DNA from: Arbacia lixula
Taxonomy: Eukaryota > Echinodermata > Echinoidea > Arbacioida > Arbaciidae
NCBI GenBank assembly: GCA_963669155.1
Contig: OZ022596.1
Span: 7,805,020-7,869,019, forward strand
Length of the DNA: 64,000 nucleotides
Reading direction: 5' to 3'
The position numbers were made by a program, and so were the translations under genes. The notes beneath the pieces were generated by a model, which ran no database searches, had not been told where the DNA came from, and saw only the letters and a program-made list of their open reading frames with translations. Below are positions 22,386-34,905 of this stretch, in pieces; within the stretch, counting starts at the first letter, position 1, and every line of letters begins with the position of its first letter.

Positions 22386-23255
22386 AGGGGCAGGGAGAGG
22401 GGTTATTCCTTTGTTGTGATCGGGAGAAAGAGAGAACGATGTATGGCAGATAAAGAGAGAATGAGAGAAATATCAAACAGACAGCGTTAAAAAGAGAGTG
22501 AAAGAACAAGACATATTTTTTTAAATGAGCAGAGAGAAACAGATAAAAGGAGAATTAAAAGAAGAGAAGAGAACGATCAAGTTGAAATTCAAACCAAAAA
22601 GGAATGATACTGCAAAGGAAGGTAGAAATACAAAAAGAAGAGTAAGTTGAAGGTCACTGGAATTGGACCATAGATATATAAAGAGGGAAAGATAGAAGAC
22701 ATATAAAAAGGGAAATATAGAAGACATATGAAAAGGGAAACCTATCTGCAACATGGCCCTGATCTCTGATATTATCCAATCTTTCTTATTTCCTTGGTAG
22801 CTACCATTGATAGTAGGATAGAATAATTTAAAACCTATATACAACATGCTGCAGGAAAGTGAAGAAAATAAATGGACAGAAAACGGGCAGAAAAGTAATA
22901 AGAAGAGGAATATGGAATAATGAAAATCGGAACAAGAAAGATGATAGGGCTCTGATTGATTGTTGTCATCAGAGATAGAAGGAAAACAACAATTGAAGTC
23001 AATATTTCAACAACAAAAAAATAAAAGGTTAAGCGATGGTTGCCAGGAGTTCAGGTGTCGTGACTTCGGGCTCATCACCCTTTACCGACTACCATTAGTT
23101 CCCTTCTGGTATGGCGACCGGCCCATCGCGTATCCCTTCCTACCTCCTAAAAACTATAGCCTATAAGAACTATAGACTCTAACTCTTTAGGGGAGGAACA
23201 AGGGCGATCCCAATGCCTTTGCCGGGCCATCCGACAATCCTTGAACCTTGGCTTT
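22386..23255. other. GA-rich intergenic sequence, nothing recognised
   Basis: Purine-rich patches (AGAGAGAA, AAAGGGAAA) with no supported gene. Confidence 0.4.
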
Positions 23256-23261
23256 GCAACC

Positions 23262-23345
23262 TTGGAGTTAGCGGGCTTCGAACCCGTGCTCGCTAGCACG
23301 AGTGTGAGGTAGTCCCGGCGCTTACCCTACCACTAGGCTATAAGA
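23262..23345 (-). repeat. tRNA-like sequence with long variable arm
   Basis: On the minus strand TAGCCTAGTGGTAGGGTAAG (A-box-like) is followed by a long arm and GGGTTCGAAGCCC (B-box). The acceptor stem is not formed, so it is probably a tRNA-derived SINE head. Confidence 0.5.
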
Positions 23346-23422
23346 CGTCGGTGGTTTCGCTTGGTGATTTTAGCGTGTAGACTATTAGTTTCAAATGAAC
23401 GAGAGAAAAACCAAAAGAGTAT

Positions 23423-23492
23423 CTCTGTCAGGAATCGAACTCACGACCTTCAGTTTATCAGTCTGACGCACTACCAACTGCGCCAAGGGTTT
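23423..23492 (-). repeat. tRNA-like sequence resembling elongator tRNA-Met
   Basis: The minus strand shows TTGGCGCAGTTGGTAGTGCG, then TCAGA, loop CTGATAA, ACTGA and GAGTTCGATTCCTG. This follows tRNA-Met/Ile layout, but the acceptor arms do not pair and the anticodon stem has an A-A mismatch. It lies 80 bp from the previous tRNA-like sequence in the same orientation. Confidence 0.5.
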
Positions 23493-23587
23493 TACTCATG
23501 AGACTCTCTTGCGCTATCGAAAATCTCGAAAATTGGAAGGAAAAAAAATTAACACTTTCTTCCTAAATTGGCTGGAGAAAGTTTGAG

Positions 23588-23590
<3 letters not shown>

Positions 23591-23630
<40 letters not shown>

Positions 23631-23760
23631 TAGAAGAAAGGAATGAAAGACAGAAAAACAGAAGGAATGATTAAAAGGAATGAAAGATAGGAGAAATGAA
23701 TGAAAGATAGAAAAACAGAAAGAAAGATTAAAAGGAATGAAAGATAGGAAAACAGAAGGT
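23591..23760. repeat. (GT)n microsatellite and GAAAGATAG tandem repeat
   Basis: GT repeats at 23591-23625 are followed by about four units of AGGAATGAAAGATAGGAGAA type. Confidence 0.8.
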
Positions 23761-25480
23761 TAATCATTTATGTGTTTGTGAAATGACTATATTTACCCAT
23801 GTCAGTTTATGCAACAATAGTAGAACATTGTGGCTAGCATCATTATTCGAACCATACACCAAGATCAATTACACCTGCCAAAAGGGGTAAAAGATGAATA
23901 TGAGTATACATGTACCAAGAGATTTTCCAAAGTCCTTCTGTACCCTCCTCCATTTCTTGCATAATTCATACAAGCAAGCAACAATGAAACAGAATAAAGG
24001 AATTCCATACAAAATTATACATCTTCTGTTGAAAAAATGGTGACTCCCAGCAACCCCCCCCCCCCTTGAGATGTTGATTGTCAACCACACGAACACGATG
24101 AAAATCAATGCGCATGTTGCCCACGATGTAATTTCTTGCAATAATGCCAATTCAATTTATTCACCAAAATGTTTTTCCATAATTAGATTTTAGCATAGTT
24201 AATGTGTGATTTCAGACATTTTTCTTCAAACCCCTTAGGGTAAGGTCCAAAAGACGCAAATGTTTTTCATCTAGACTTCCTTTGTAGTGTTTGTATCAAG
24301 AGTACCTTAAAAAAAGTGCGACATCAACATTAATTTCTGATTTTATCTTAATTCCTTTTTTTTCAACCTTTTTGTTTTATCGTTCTTTCAAGAAAAGTCG
24401 CCATTGATACTTATATTGCATTGTTGGCAGTATGGAATTCAGTATTTTGAATTTGAATCAATAATAACGATAACATGTTTGAGGGGCTGAAAACACAATG
24501 TGTATTGTTGGATGAGGCGTTGAGTATCCGAACACCTATGTTTGTATGTGTTTCTAGGATATGTTTTCCAGAATCGAAGTTTGTTACTGATTTATATTAC
24601 AATTTTCATGAAAGATCAGGATTTATGAGAGGAAAAATACAATCTGCGTCCCAGGTGTCTGTTCGCGAATGTATGTCATGGTTTCCAGCACATGGATCGC
24701 TGAACACTGAGCGCTGTTCTAATACATGGTTTCCTGGTATACAACCTGACTGAAATTACATCTTCTCATAATACATTAAGTCACATGTTTCATCAAGTTT
24801 TTGACTCCCAAGCTTAGCTTTAAAAGAGGCAAAACACATGTTACAATGGCGATTACAATCCCTGACACATTTAGATAAATCTAATCAAAATCAATAATGT
24901 TATGAGTGGAAGCGTGACCTAGGTGATTAACAGCATCAACAATATCAGCATTCTAGGCATATATCTACAGGAGTGCTAATGATATGATTATATTAATGGG
25001 TAATGAGGTCAAAGGATGGAGATGAGAATGACATATGAATGATAATAATATTTTTTTTTTGTGAGATAAACTTTTGAGAGTAATGTCTAAATTCTAGCAA
25101 ATGTATGATTGAGAGAACACTAATTTCTCTCAGGGTCATGTGGAAAGGTGTCAGGACTCAGTATTTGCTTGAAGATATTGGAGTAGCTGGTTATGGTGAT
25201 TTGTCATCAACTTCAAACGTAGTAGGTGGCAATGGAACAATACGATTTGGGGGTCATGAAGTTAAGGGTCACAATCGACATAGGTACCAGTGTAGTAACA
25301 GCGATTTCCTGTTTCAAAAATGGTCTTTTCCATTTCAGAAAATATATAATTCTGTTTCAACTTGACCTAAAAATGGAAATTCCATTTTGGTATAGAAAAT
25401 GTACATGTTTTATTTATACTTATGTTAACTATGGAAATTATTATTATGGATACTGTAATTAGATAATTTAACCACTTTAT
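23761..25480. other. Intergenic sequence, no supported feature
   Basis: AT-rich. A 92-codon frame at 24475-24753 has no recognised motif or clear splice context, and I do not call it a gene. Confidence 0.35.
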
Positions 25481-25501
25481 GGCTCAAAACGTGCACAAAT
25501 T

Positions 25502-25572
25502 TGCCACCGCTGGGACTTGAACCCAGAACTGTTCTTAGATTAAGAACTGTTTTACCATTAAACTACAGTAGC
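25502..25572 (-). tRNA. tRNA-like cloverleaf in a hairpin, probably a pseudogene
   Basis: All seven acceptor pairs form (GCTACTG with CGGTGGC, some G-T), the D arm is GTTT/AAAC, the T arm is CTGGG-TTCAAGT-CCCAG and the discriminator is A. The anticodon arm is GTTCT-TAATCTA-AGAAC, but its loop lacks the universal T33, so the anticodon (ATC by position) is doubtful. Flanks CTCAAAACGTGCACAA (25483-25498) and TTGTGCGGTTTTGAG (25579-25593) are complementary, so the whole unit sits in a larger stem. Confidence 0.45.
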
Positions 25573-26397
25573 TTGTGATTGTGCGGTTTTGAGCAAGGTA
25601 GCTGAAGGATTAACAAAGAAAATGTTTATTCTGATGATCACTCAGAATAAAAATACTTCGATTATAAAAAAAAAAATTCCCATTTGCTTTTACAATGACG
25701 CTGAACCTTCACTTTTTGCTAACTAATTACCCCAAAATGGTAGCTTTAAAGATTGTTATTAAAATTGTTGCTGTTATTAAAGTAAATCGTGCCCTAAGAA
25801 AGTTAAGGTGATGGCCGTAAGGTAGGCACAGAATACCTGTGGGAAGAACTAATAGAAGGGAATGGGACTTACTGATGAAAGGCATTGGTGTAGCCCTGTT
25901 GAGTTCCCACTAAGAGTATTTCTGGGTAGTAGACTGCATGCAGAGAGCAGACTGGAAGCATGCAGGCAGCTACTAGCAGGCATGCAGGTAGCACTTGAAC
26001 ATGGCAGCATCAGGCACACGCAGAAGCATATATGTCATGCTAAAAATATGCTGAGATGGAGGAGTCGACCAGAGATGTTCATGAGAGGTGAGATCCATCC
26101 TGGGAACTGACTCGTTTGGCCCCTGTCAGCTCCATATTAGTGAGTGCAGTGTTACTAGTGCAGTGCAGGTTCATGACATGTACGTGTACAGCTGTATGCT
26201 TGCCCTTAAATGATAGGATAGCAACAAATCTGGGCACCGGTTGATATACAGGAATAACTGGATACATTAACCTATAATTGGACGAAACATGAATACCTAT
26301 TGCTTTGTAATCATTTCATATGACAGGGATTAGAAAGGCAAACTTGAATCATATTACCCTCTAGAATCCAGTCCCAGGTAGTTTTCATATCGATACA

Positions 26398-26640
26398 GTG
26401 TATGCAACAACACCAGGTTTTCACCCTACACTTTTTGACGAGTGTATGGGACTGTGGGTTCTTTTATGGGACCTCCAGCTTTATGTCCTATCCGATGGAC
26501 GGGTCAATGAGATAAAAGTGCCTTACCCAAGGACACAACCGCCATGGCCCGTCATAGATTTGGACCACGGAGCTATAGGTCGAGAAACCAACGTCTTATC
26601 CACTGAGCCATGAATGTAAGCTGAGATATTGTGGGTGACA
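26398..26640 (-). mobile_element. tRNA-related SINE
   Basis: On the minus strand, ATGGCTCAGTGGATAAGACG (A-box-like head) leads to a body containing TGTGTCCTTGGGTAAGGCAC. That combination is a common SINE structure in marine invertebrates. It is non-coding. Confidence 0.6.
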
Positions 26641-27364
26641 AAACTGCTTTGCCTTCTGGCTCTGCCAAATATTTCCCCTTCACACTTTCTAAGCCTAAAA
26701 CTAGTATAGCCTATAGGCAGACTTAATATGAGCCAGTTGATTCTCAAGAACTTGGTCTTGAACTTAAGTTCTGGTGATTGCCAACTTTCCATGCCTTGTC
26801 GCCAAACATATCGTCTCATGAAATGAGAAGTGTTAAATTCTAAATGGTCATTCAGCCGAGAAAGTGTGATCCAGTACCACTCGACTGCCAGTCGATTATT
26901 ATTAAAAAAAGAAAAGAAAAAGAAGTTAAACTTATTCATTTGGCTATTGCAACTGAATACTGTGATTGGTATGGTAAACAGTCAGTGACAGTCCATCTTG
27001 TTGTAAAATAATATAAATGTAGCATAAATTCAAGTGTTGAACTTGAAATAGTCATCCAGCTGACGAAGTATGCCCCATAGTTTCCACTCGACTGTCAGTC
27101 GATTGTCAGGGTAGAATTTATGTTGTTGAACGACGCTCATCCTATCTCAAGTGTTGTGAACTAACACAGAAATGGATGTGTGGGACACGGTGGGACATGT
27201 TATGACAAACACTAAACAGTGGCAATTTGGTACTCACTTATACGTGTAGAGCTTAGTCAGGGAGGTCTGTTCTGCAAAATTGTGAATAACAGCAAAGCAA
27301 CACAATCTAGATGATAAAACCCAGATTTTAACAACTTTTCCGGAGAGAGAGTTGTTCATTTCAC

Positions 27365-27620
27365 GTAGATGAGTGAATAGTGTATGGTGAATGATCGCGA
27401 ACCCGCTCGCTTGCCGTGCGGAGCGGCCGTGTGATCAATTTTGATCAGCTGGTCCCGCGGCTGCAATTTTCGATAGAATCCTGACGTTCTATTGGTTAAT
27501 TCTCGATAAATTTCGATAGCGCTGGTGCCGCTGATTGGATAACTCGCTATCGAGATGTATCGAGATTTGAGAGTCTGATGGTCCCTTCTCAGCGCCAGCA
27601 GACCGATTGCTGATGTTGTT
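27365..27620. promoter_or_regulatory. GC-richer island with CCAAT and TATCGA motifs, possible regulatory DNA
   Basis: Two ATTGG (inverted CCAAT) boxes at about 27491 and 27534 and repeated TATCGA/TCGATA motifs stand in otherwise AT-rich DNA. No adjacent exon was recognised, so promoter activity is only a suggestion. Confidence 0.2.
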
Positions 27621-27999
27621 ATCTTTTAAAAGAGTATTAAAGATATGTCCTTGCAGATTGTCAACAAGTTTCTATTTATTACTGAGGTAATTTTCTTTTT
27701 GATATAAAGAAATGTGCAATTTATGAAAAAAAAATCACTTGGGGGGAGTTTGTTGCCCAAATGTATCCTGAAAGTGACGTGAGAAACCCTCCAAATCTGT
27801 TACAATCTTGTAGTAACATGAACTATGATATGACATCTTATATGCCGTGAGATAATTGGCCATTGAAATGTTATTACTTTTCCATGGCGCTCGCGTTTCT
27901 CTCTGTCTCTCTCTCCCAACCTCCTCTCTCTACACCTCTCTCTCCCTCCCTCCCTCCTCCTCCTCCCCTCCCCCCACCTCTCTTTCTCTAAAGCCATCT

Positions 28000-29460
28000 T
28001 CGTTCTTTTATCTTCCGATGCAAGCATTCTTTCATATAGAGTAGCGAAGTGGTGTCGTCATATGAACATGTCACGACAAATTGGCTCTAAACAAACTCAC
28101 TCCACTGAGAGTTTTACCTGTCCGATATTGTATATCGGGCTAGTGTGCAGCATTCAATTACATTCCCCGTTGGAATCACCGCTGCTTGTTCTGCCCGTAT
28201 TGTTTATAGAGACATTTGACTTGACAATAATGCTCATATGGCGTCACACTTCGGTATTCTATATTCAGATAAGCAGACGTAGACGGTTGCTTATTTTTCC
28301 CACAAATATATTTTTTTATTCTTGAATGCATCAACATTATCAGATTCATGACATAATTCAATACGGTAATGATGACACTGATCCATGTATAATCATGTAA
28401 ATGATCATTGTTTTGATGATGGAAAAACTCAAATATCTATATTGTGGATGCAGAGAATTGTCCTAGTCAAAACTCAATTCAAACAGTGATGCAACACCTT
28501 GGCAATTGTCGACAAAAACTCTCCTGAATATAAAAGATGTCATGTTGTTTTCTTTGCCGGCTGAGTCTTCCCCCCCCCCCCCCCCCCCCCTCAAAAATAC
28601 AACTAAAGTCAGAGGAAGAAAGTAAAATAATTTATTACAAAATAAAATTTATGAATGAAAATGAGGGATATTAAGTTGCATATGTGACAAACATACATAT
28701 TTTTTTTTATTTCAAGAACTAAAAATTAAAAACACATACTTGTTCTTCTATAATAATGTCTTTGTTAAGCGCTTAGAAATATAACTTTAGTTTTTATTTA
28801 TTTCATCCTTAAAAAGATATGTACATTTCTACTAGGATCTCTAATGCCACGGTCACAACCGGCCATCCGTGTCTTTCTACGTGTGAGTTGGCAGTTTGCT
28901 TGCCAACTTCTACGATCCTTCCCTGCGTCGTCCTTGCGTCCGACGCAAGGAGTTTCAGCGAAACCCGACGCAGACCACAAGCAGAGAGAAGCATATATTA
29001 TGTATATGTGAAGGAACATCTCGGGGGAAATCAAGAAAAACCGAGTTGTACACTCTAAAATGCAAAGAAGCTAAGGCATCTGATTCACCAATTAGATAAT
29101 TTACACACGCCAAAACTGATTCTAATAACATGAATATGCAAATATACAATGTATATGATGGATAGCTTATATCGTAGGAGATTCACATGCAATAGAATAT
29201 TATTTTGAGAGAGAGAAATAGTTTGTCAAAACATTGCTTTCCTCAATTAAATACAATTATTCTGCTTCTTATAGACCATGAATTCCAAGTTGTGTTCTTG
29301 CATCAAGACTGTGCACTTCACATGCTATTACTTCCAACACGGGCTTGTATGTGACGTGGACTTGTGTCGAAGAATGATCCATGCCGCTGGTGTCTTACAC
29401 TAATACATCATGGGACGACTTTCCCTTATATGTGCAGTATTTGGAATTCAACGTGCTTCA
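28000..29460. other. Intergenic sequence, no gene recognised
   Basis: It contains a poly-C run (28570-28590) and a short GC-rich stretch with a TTGCGTC-GACGCAA hairpin at 28925-28950. No exon is supported. Confidence 0.4.
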
Positions 29461-29464
29461 CATA

Positions 29465-30190
29465 CTTTAATCCTTATACTCACGGGGGTGCATTATTCAC
29501 CCCCCCCCCCCCCCCCGTCAATTTTTTGTCACTTCTTCCGAACACGTCAATATTTCGAAACGAAATTTCATGATTTTTTTCTCTGATACATTCCGCACAT
29601 TTTGATACCAAATTTATGACGATCGGACCTACCGTGCGGATATCAGATTACGTTTCCCAAACACATGTCACTGAAATTTCGCTATTTTTCTATATGACTG
29701 AGCATAACCATATGGACAAAATCATGCAGGAGATTTCTCATTTTATGTAAGTAATTTTCTAATAGGCATAAGTGTTTAAAGTAGTGTAAATAGTCACAAC
29801 ACACACAAACCCACATACACCCACATTCACACACACTTACACCCAAATCGCAAAATACACTTGACGAAAAAGAATGAAATACGTGAGAAGTAATTACCAC
29901 AACCTATCCTTTTTTCAGGAATTGATGAGGGATTTTTGAAAGACATTTGTACCAGACATTGATTTTCCTAAGGCTTTATCTAGAGATTTTTGACATAAAT
30001 GAGCATACATTATTGAATTCAAAGAATAAAGGGACTTTCGTAAATTTAGCTATACAACTTTTTAGAATGATATTTCTTGAACAATGTATAAAAAATCTTT
30101 TGAGGGAATCGGGCTGCCATGGCTATAATGCCTCCCCCCCTACCCTAAGAACATGCTTTGAAATACCCCGGTAGTATTAGGGTAAAGAGA
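29465..30190. repeat. Second full copy of family E (poly-C hairpin) element
   Basis: Starts AATCCTTATACTCACGGGGG with GCATTATTCACCCC, and ends CCCCGGTAGTATTAGGGT. The interior matches 21605-22385, for example GACGATCGGACCTACC and CACATGTCACTGAAATTTCG. Confidence 0.8.
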
Positions 30191-30338
30191 GGTGGGATCA
30201 TTCTTTGTTCAAAAGTATTTATGCATGCAATCCACCTTTTCGTGAAATAATTCAACGACCATCATTTGCCTTGTGGTCTGTCCAAGCTATCTTAATAGTT
30301 AATATGACCACGTTTTCATTAGACGCCTGCTTGATATA

Positions 30339-30340
<2 letters not shown>

Positions 30341-30374
<34 letters not shown>
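30341..30374. repeat. (CT)n microsatellite
   Basis: Uninterrupted CT dinucleotides. Confidence 0.95.
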
Positions 30375-30376
<2 letters not shown>

Positions 30377-30824
30377 ATGCTTTGTCGTGTGATGTAGGCG
30401 ATCATGGAGTGCCACACAGTTCTCTGTACTGAGCTCTTTGTATCAATTGCATATCATGGTGAACCAGTCAGTCAAGATGCTTATCAACTTAATAATCCTT
30501 CTTCCCATATGCCCCACACCCCTGGTTCTTTTTCATGAATTTAAACTCTTTCTAGTCAACTTTAAACAGCTAGTATACGACGTACACAATCTCAAGCTTC
30601 AGATTCTTGGCTCACATATCAGTTTCATAATATACATACATGATAATGAAACATTTTTCTTTGTGTGACATAACACATACAGCTGGTTCAATAATGATGT
30701 GCGAGTTTCGGCATGTAAACAATTAAGATTGGCGGTTATTTCTGACCAGTCAATCCTAAAGGTCGCAGCTTAATCAAAAGAGAAATGTGTAGGTCATGTG
30801 TGGAATTACCCCGATGTTCGTATG

Positions 30825-31260
30825 TGGGAAAGTCCACCCTTCAATGACCTCTCCTTAAGGAGAGAAGTAGCGTTGATTAGTTGAGCTACCTCTGCGCGTT
30901 CTCTTCAAATCGTGCCAAAGCCCATCTGTTAATTCATTGTGACCTTTAATTAAGGGAAGATTTAGAGTTGATTTGTTGCGCTAGCTAAGCGGGCTCGCTC
31001 TCTCTCCTTTACCATTTTGTCAAGTTTCGCAAAAGTCCATCCTATAATGGCATCTCTGGTAGGAGAGATTTCTTGTTCATTTGTCAAGCTGGGTGCGTGG
31101 ATTAATTATCTCCGTCACTCATCCTTCGTTAAGTTGTGCCAAAGTCCATCCCACAGTCTATAGTGACCACTCCTTTACGAAGATTTAGTCTAGTGTTCAT
31201 TTGTTGAGCTCCACGAGTTCTCGACAATCTCCCTCATTTATTCTACTTTAATTCGGCGCT
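30825..31260. repeat. Degenerate tandem repeat of about 110 bp
   Basis: Four units begin with AAAGTCCA(T/C)CC-like phrases near 30831, 30916, 31034 and 31140, and share TTGTTGAGCT and CTC...GTGCC blocks. It lies immediately 3' of the broken minus-strand gene. Confidence 0.5.
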
Positions 31261-32116
31261 TCCTACAGTAGCGTCCCCGCCGACGACAGAAGGACAGGTT
31301 TCTCTAACAGGAACGTGCGGCAGCTCTGCAGTGTCAGCTTGCCCATGAAGCCGTAGATGCTCTCCTCCTACTCGTCACTGTGCTTCGCAAAGTGGGGAGC
31401 TCTGCAACACTTGACGTCAAGGTCGCTCTCGAGATGCTTGCGCCACGGCTCGACCAAATCGTTTTCCTTGGCAGTGGCAATCGGGTCATCGCGAGAGAAG
31501 AGGTTCAGGGCGGGCCCCGAGCGGCCAGTGAAGATATCATTCACCTGAAGGACAATGCCGAACAATAGGACTGTTGATAAATTCCGTTTCTTTGGAAATT
31601 TTTATGGAATTTTCGGTTTAATTCATAAATTAATAAGTCATTATGAAGTATTCTCCAAGATCTAAATTACTGCTTAGTTATGCCTTGTAATATATAATAT
31701 TCCAAAATGTTATTGGAGACCGAGTCTCTGCGAGACTAGACGGGTTTCCGAGGAGTCATGGTGAATTGAAATGTGTTTGTTTGAATACTTTTTTCATGTC
31801 TCCTGGTTATTCTCGGTAACTTATCTGTGATGTCCCCGCAACATCTCCACCAATGAGACAAACCTTTACCCTCACATTACCAGGCCCTGACAACCCCATT
31901 GGCTTACTACACATCTTCACGCCAATGTTCACGAGAGAGTTCACCCTTTAAGCTCACCTTGACGATGCTATCCATGGTGTACTTGTTGTTGGTCAGCCCA
32001 AAGTAGGTCTCTGCAATCCTCTTGATGACAAACTGGTGGGGGAGTTTTTGGCGGCCTGCGCCGAGTAGATACCCTCGTGGCTATCCCTGGAGAAAACAAT
32101 AGTCCAGGATCTATCT

Positions 32117-32530
32117 TCTAAATAATTGTTGAATGATGCACGAAGGGAGATATGAGATAATATTCTTACTAACACAATTAAGAGATTTCTGTACTTTCCG
32201 CAGATTTCCACAAATGTGGGATTCAATCATCATGAAAATCATATCTTAAGCTGTTTATTTTTATCAACAGAGTTTGCGTACATTTGCGTGCAGCTGAGAT
32301 GCTTTACTAGAAAAAACTGTATACTTTTGTTCGCTGATATCTCTTTCCCTCACAAAAGTATTGATGCAATCCAACAGAACTGGACAAGCGAAATATGACT
32401 CTACATTTCTTTTGTTCTCTCTGTGAAACCGTTGCTACGCAATCCTGTTCGTTATTGTTAAAACACCTGAAAAGCACATGCTGAGACCGCATAATTTTTC
32501 GGCTGTGGCACGCATGGGTTCAAAGAACGA
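32117..32530. repeat. Direct repeat, left copy
   Basis: Matches 33984-34365 closely, from TTCTAAATAATTGTTGAATG to GCACGCATGGGTTCAAAGAA, 1.87 kb apart. The two copies bracket the first block of the broken gene. Confidence 0.85.
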
Positions 32531-32894
32531 AAGTTGTTTTATGGGTCAATCCACGCCAAATCAACCAATTTTTCAGATGATTTGTAACCCGACCCCCTTC
32601 AATTTTCTTCAAACTCGCACCAAATGTTCCCCCAAGTGTCTGACGGAAGATTCTGAAATATTTTGTCCCAAGGTCAAATGGTTGCTAAGATACGGCCTCC
32701 CTTAGCAACCAATGCGTGATCGAACAACTGAGTTTAAATAAAATTTGCTATTTTTGATTGACCGCTGCAGCCAAGTTAGATGAGTTACATTGCTCATTTC
32801 CTGTAAATTGAAAGATCTTTATAGTCTTAACATGCACAATGTATTCTGGTGCCGATCGGACCACCCATTGTTATTTTTTTTCTCCTAAAGCGCG

Positions 32895-33210
32895 GGTGGG
32901 GGGGGGGGGGGGCAGCCATGATTTCTCTTCCGGTTCTGCACGATTTTAAAGATAAGCGCCTGTACACGTCCAAAATAGTTGGGGGGGGGGGCATTTGATA
33001 GAAATACACAAATTTTTACGAAAGCGAGCAAAGGATACGGAAATGGGAGGGGGGCACCCCTAAAAAACCCCATTCTGTACTATTAATAGATCAATAAGAA
33101 CAAACAAATATATAAATTACATTAGAAATAACAACCAAAAAATAACAACCAAAAAAAAAAAATAAATACGCGCCTGTTCACGACCGAAAATAGTGTGGCG
33201 GGGGACATTT
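32895..33210. repeat. Poly-G runs within a short repeated motif
   Basis: Runs of G at 32898-32912 and 32982-32991, with a repeated phrase of the CGCCTGT(A/T)CACG(T/A)CC type followed by G-rich sequence and GACATTTGATA or GCATTTGATA. Confidence 0.5.
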
Positions 33211-33983
33211 GATATTGTGTCCCACACCTTCGAAATAGTGTGGGGGCGGAATTTCCGCCCTTGCACCGACGCACAGGCCTACCGGCTGCTCCGTGCTGGG
33301 GGATTTCCCTTCTTCCGCGGAAGGGGATTTCCCTCCCTCTGGTGCATCCATCAGGTCGAGCATCTCGGCGTATACGTGGCTGCTGACGGAGAAGGCATGG
33401 ACCGGGGGAGGTCATGTGTCGCCGTCCGTGACGTAATCCAGGATCTCCCGCGCGATGTATTGGCGTTGGCGGGCAAGGCGGTGTCGAAGGGTAACGTCTT
33501 GACCACCAGCGCATCGTATCTAAAACAATTAAAATAATGATAGCATTGAAACATGTGTTACATCAACATATGAATTAACGTATGAAAAGATAAATGAATA
33601 GTAACTGATCGGCAATAGCGACGATTGATAAAAATCGACACAACATTAGTATTGCAGAGATGTAAGTATAAACCATGAAGAAAAGGGTTTACCCGTAAAA
33701 GCCTCAGTGGCTTCATATATTGGGTACACCCGTGTAAAATAACATGAAGATAAATAAAATAGTTCCACCGGGGAGCTGAAGCTGTTAACTTATTTCATTC
33801 TATGTTGCCCCAGGTAAGGAATTAGAGAGGAGGAATGTTGTACGTTGATTTTTAACAGAGTTACTAAACTGAGCATTCTGTATGTGGGCTGGTAATGAAT
33901 TCTAGGTTACTGGACTGTCTCTCGAAGATGTGTTTCTTATCACATTACAACACCACTACAGATCCTGTACTCGGTTTTCTTCT

Positions 33984-34365
33984 AAATAATTGTTGAATGA
34001 TGCACGAACGGAGATATAAAATAATATTCTTACTAACACAACTAACAAATTTCTACACTTTCTGCAGATTTCCGCAAATGTGGGATTCAATCATATCTTA
34101 ACCTGTTTCTTTCCATTAAAAGAGTTTGTGTGCATTTCCGTGCAGCTGTGATACTTTACTAGAAAAAAAAAACTATATATTTTTGTTCGCTGATATCTCT
34201 TTTCTCAAAAGTATTGATGCAATCCAACAGAACTGGACAAGCGAAATAAGACTCTACATTTCGTTTGTTCTCTCTGAGAAACCGTTGCTACGCAATCCTG
34301 TTTGTTAATGTTAAAACACCTGAAAAGCACTTCGGCGGTGGCACGCATGGGTTCAAAGAAATAAA
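33984..34365. repeat. Direct repeat, right copy
   Basis: Second copy of the block at 32117-32530, with small indels. Confidence 0.85.
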
Positions 34366-34669
34366 GTTGTTTCATATCCTTCCATCACACATCCTTGCCT
34401 ATAGTAAGGACAGTGTAGTCTTCAGTGGTATTTTGTGTTCAACCCTTCCTGTATTGTATGTCATTTTTTATCTAATTTTAAAGCGCTCATTCCGCTGTCA
34501 CTGAATAGATAGTGCTTTTCTGAAGCTGTAGATGTGAACAGTTGCTACTTTGTCAATGAATGATACTGTAGAGACACCAATAGATAATGAAGACACTGAT
34601 TTAACCCATCCACAAAATGCTATTACTACTTACCGGACGAACTAAACACTAAGATCAATACGCTTAATT

Positions 34670-34905
34670 ATGGGTTTAGTCTGTTGCACCTGAATGCACG
34701 TAGCTTAAATCGTAACTTTGACTCTGTAAATACTTTAATATCATTTCAAAAGCCATTCTCGGCTATAGGTATTAGTGAAACATGGCTACACGACATAAAT
34801 CGCATCCAGTATTTTTTGTTATACAAACTAGAATGGTATGGAATACTTGGTATACCGTTAAAATGGTTTCAGGATTATCTGTCAGATAGGAAACGCACTT
34901 GTGAT
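34670..34905 (+). mobile_element. Internally deleted LINE fragment (endonuclease joined to RT)
   Basis: HLNARSLNRNFDSVNTL and AIGISETWLHD are typical of the APE endonuclease of CR1/L2-type LINEs. They are followed directly by YGILGIPLKWFQDYLSDRK, a reverse-transcriptase segment normally hundreds of residues downstream, so most of the element is deleted. It abuts the left edge of duplication copy 1. Confidence 0.78.

Larger units (their letters stand above)
31260..33519 (-). pseudogene. Broken multi-exon gene of unrecognised identity
   Basis: Three GC-richer blocks with plausible splice sites read on the minus strand: 33283-33519, 31958-32086 and about 31260-31544. Protein-like stretches include QYIAREILDYVTDGD and HVYAEMLDLMDAPE (first block), SHEGIYSAQAAKN then HQFVIKRIAETYFGLTNN and YTMDSIVK (second), and VNDIFTGRSGPALNLFSRDD plus IYGFMGKLTLQSC (third). 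The second block needs a frame change between its halves; the first shows an in-frame TGA and competing frames; the third has an in-frame TAG near 31368. Either it is a pseudogene or the sequence carries indel errors. I cannot name the family. Confidence 0.45.

Noticed and set aside
24475-24753. 92-residue frame
   Set aside because: AT-rich, no motif, no splice or homology support.
25862-26110. 82-residue frame with cysteine and histidine residues
   Set aside because: No splice context or family resemblance; repetitive GCATGCAGG phrases explain part of it.
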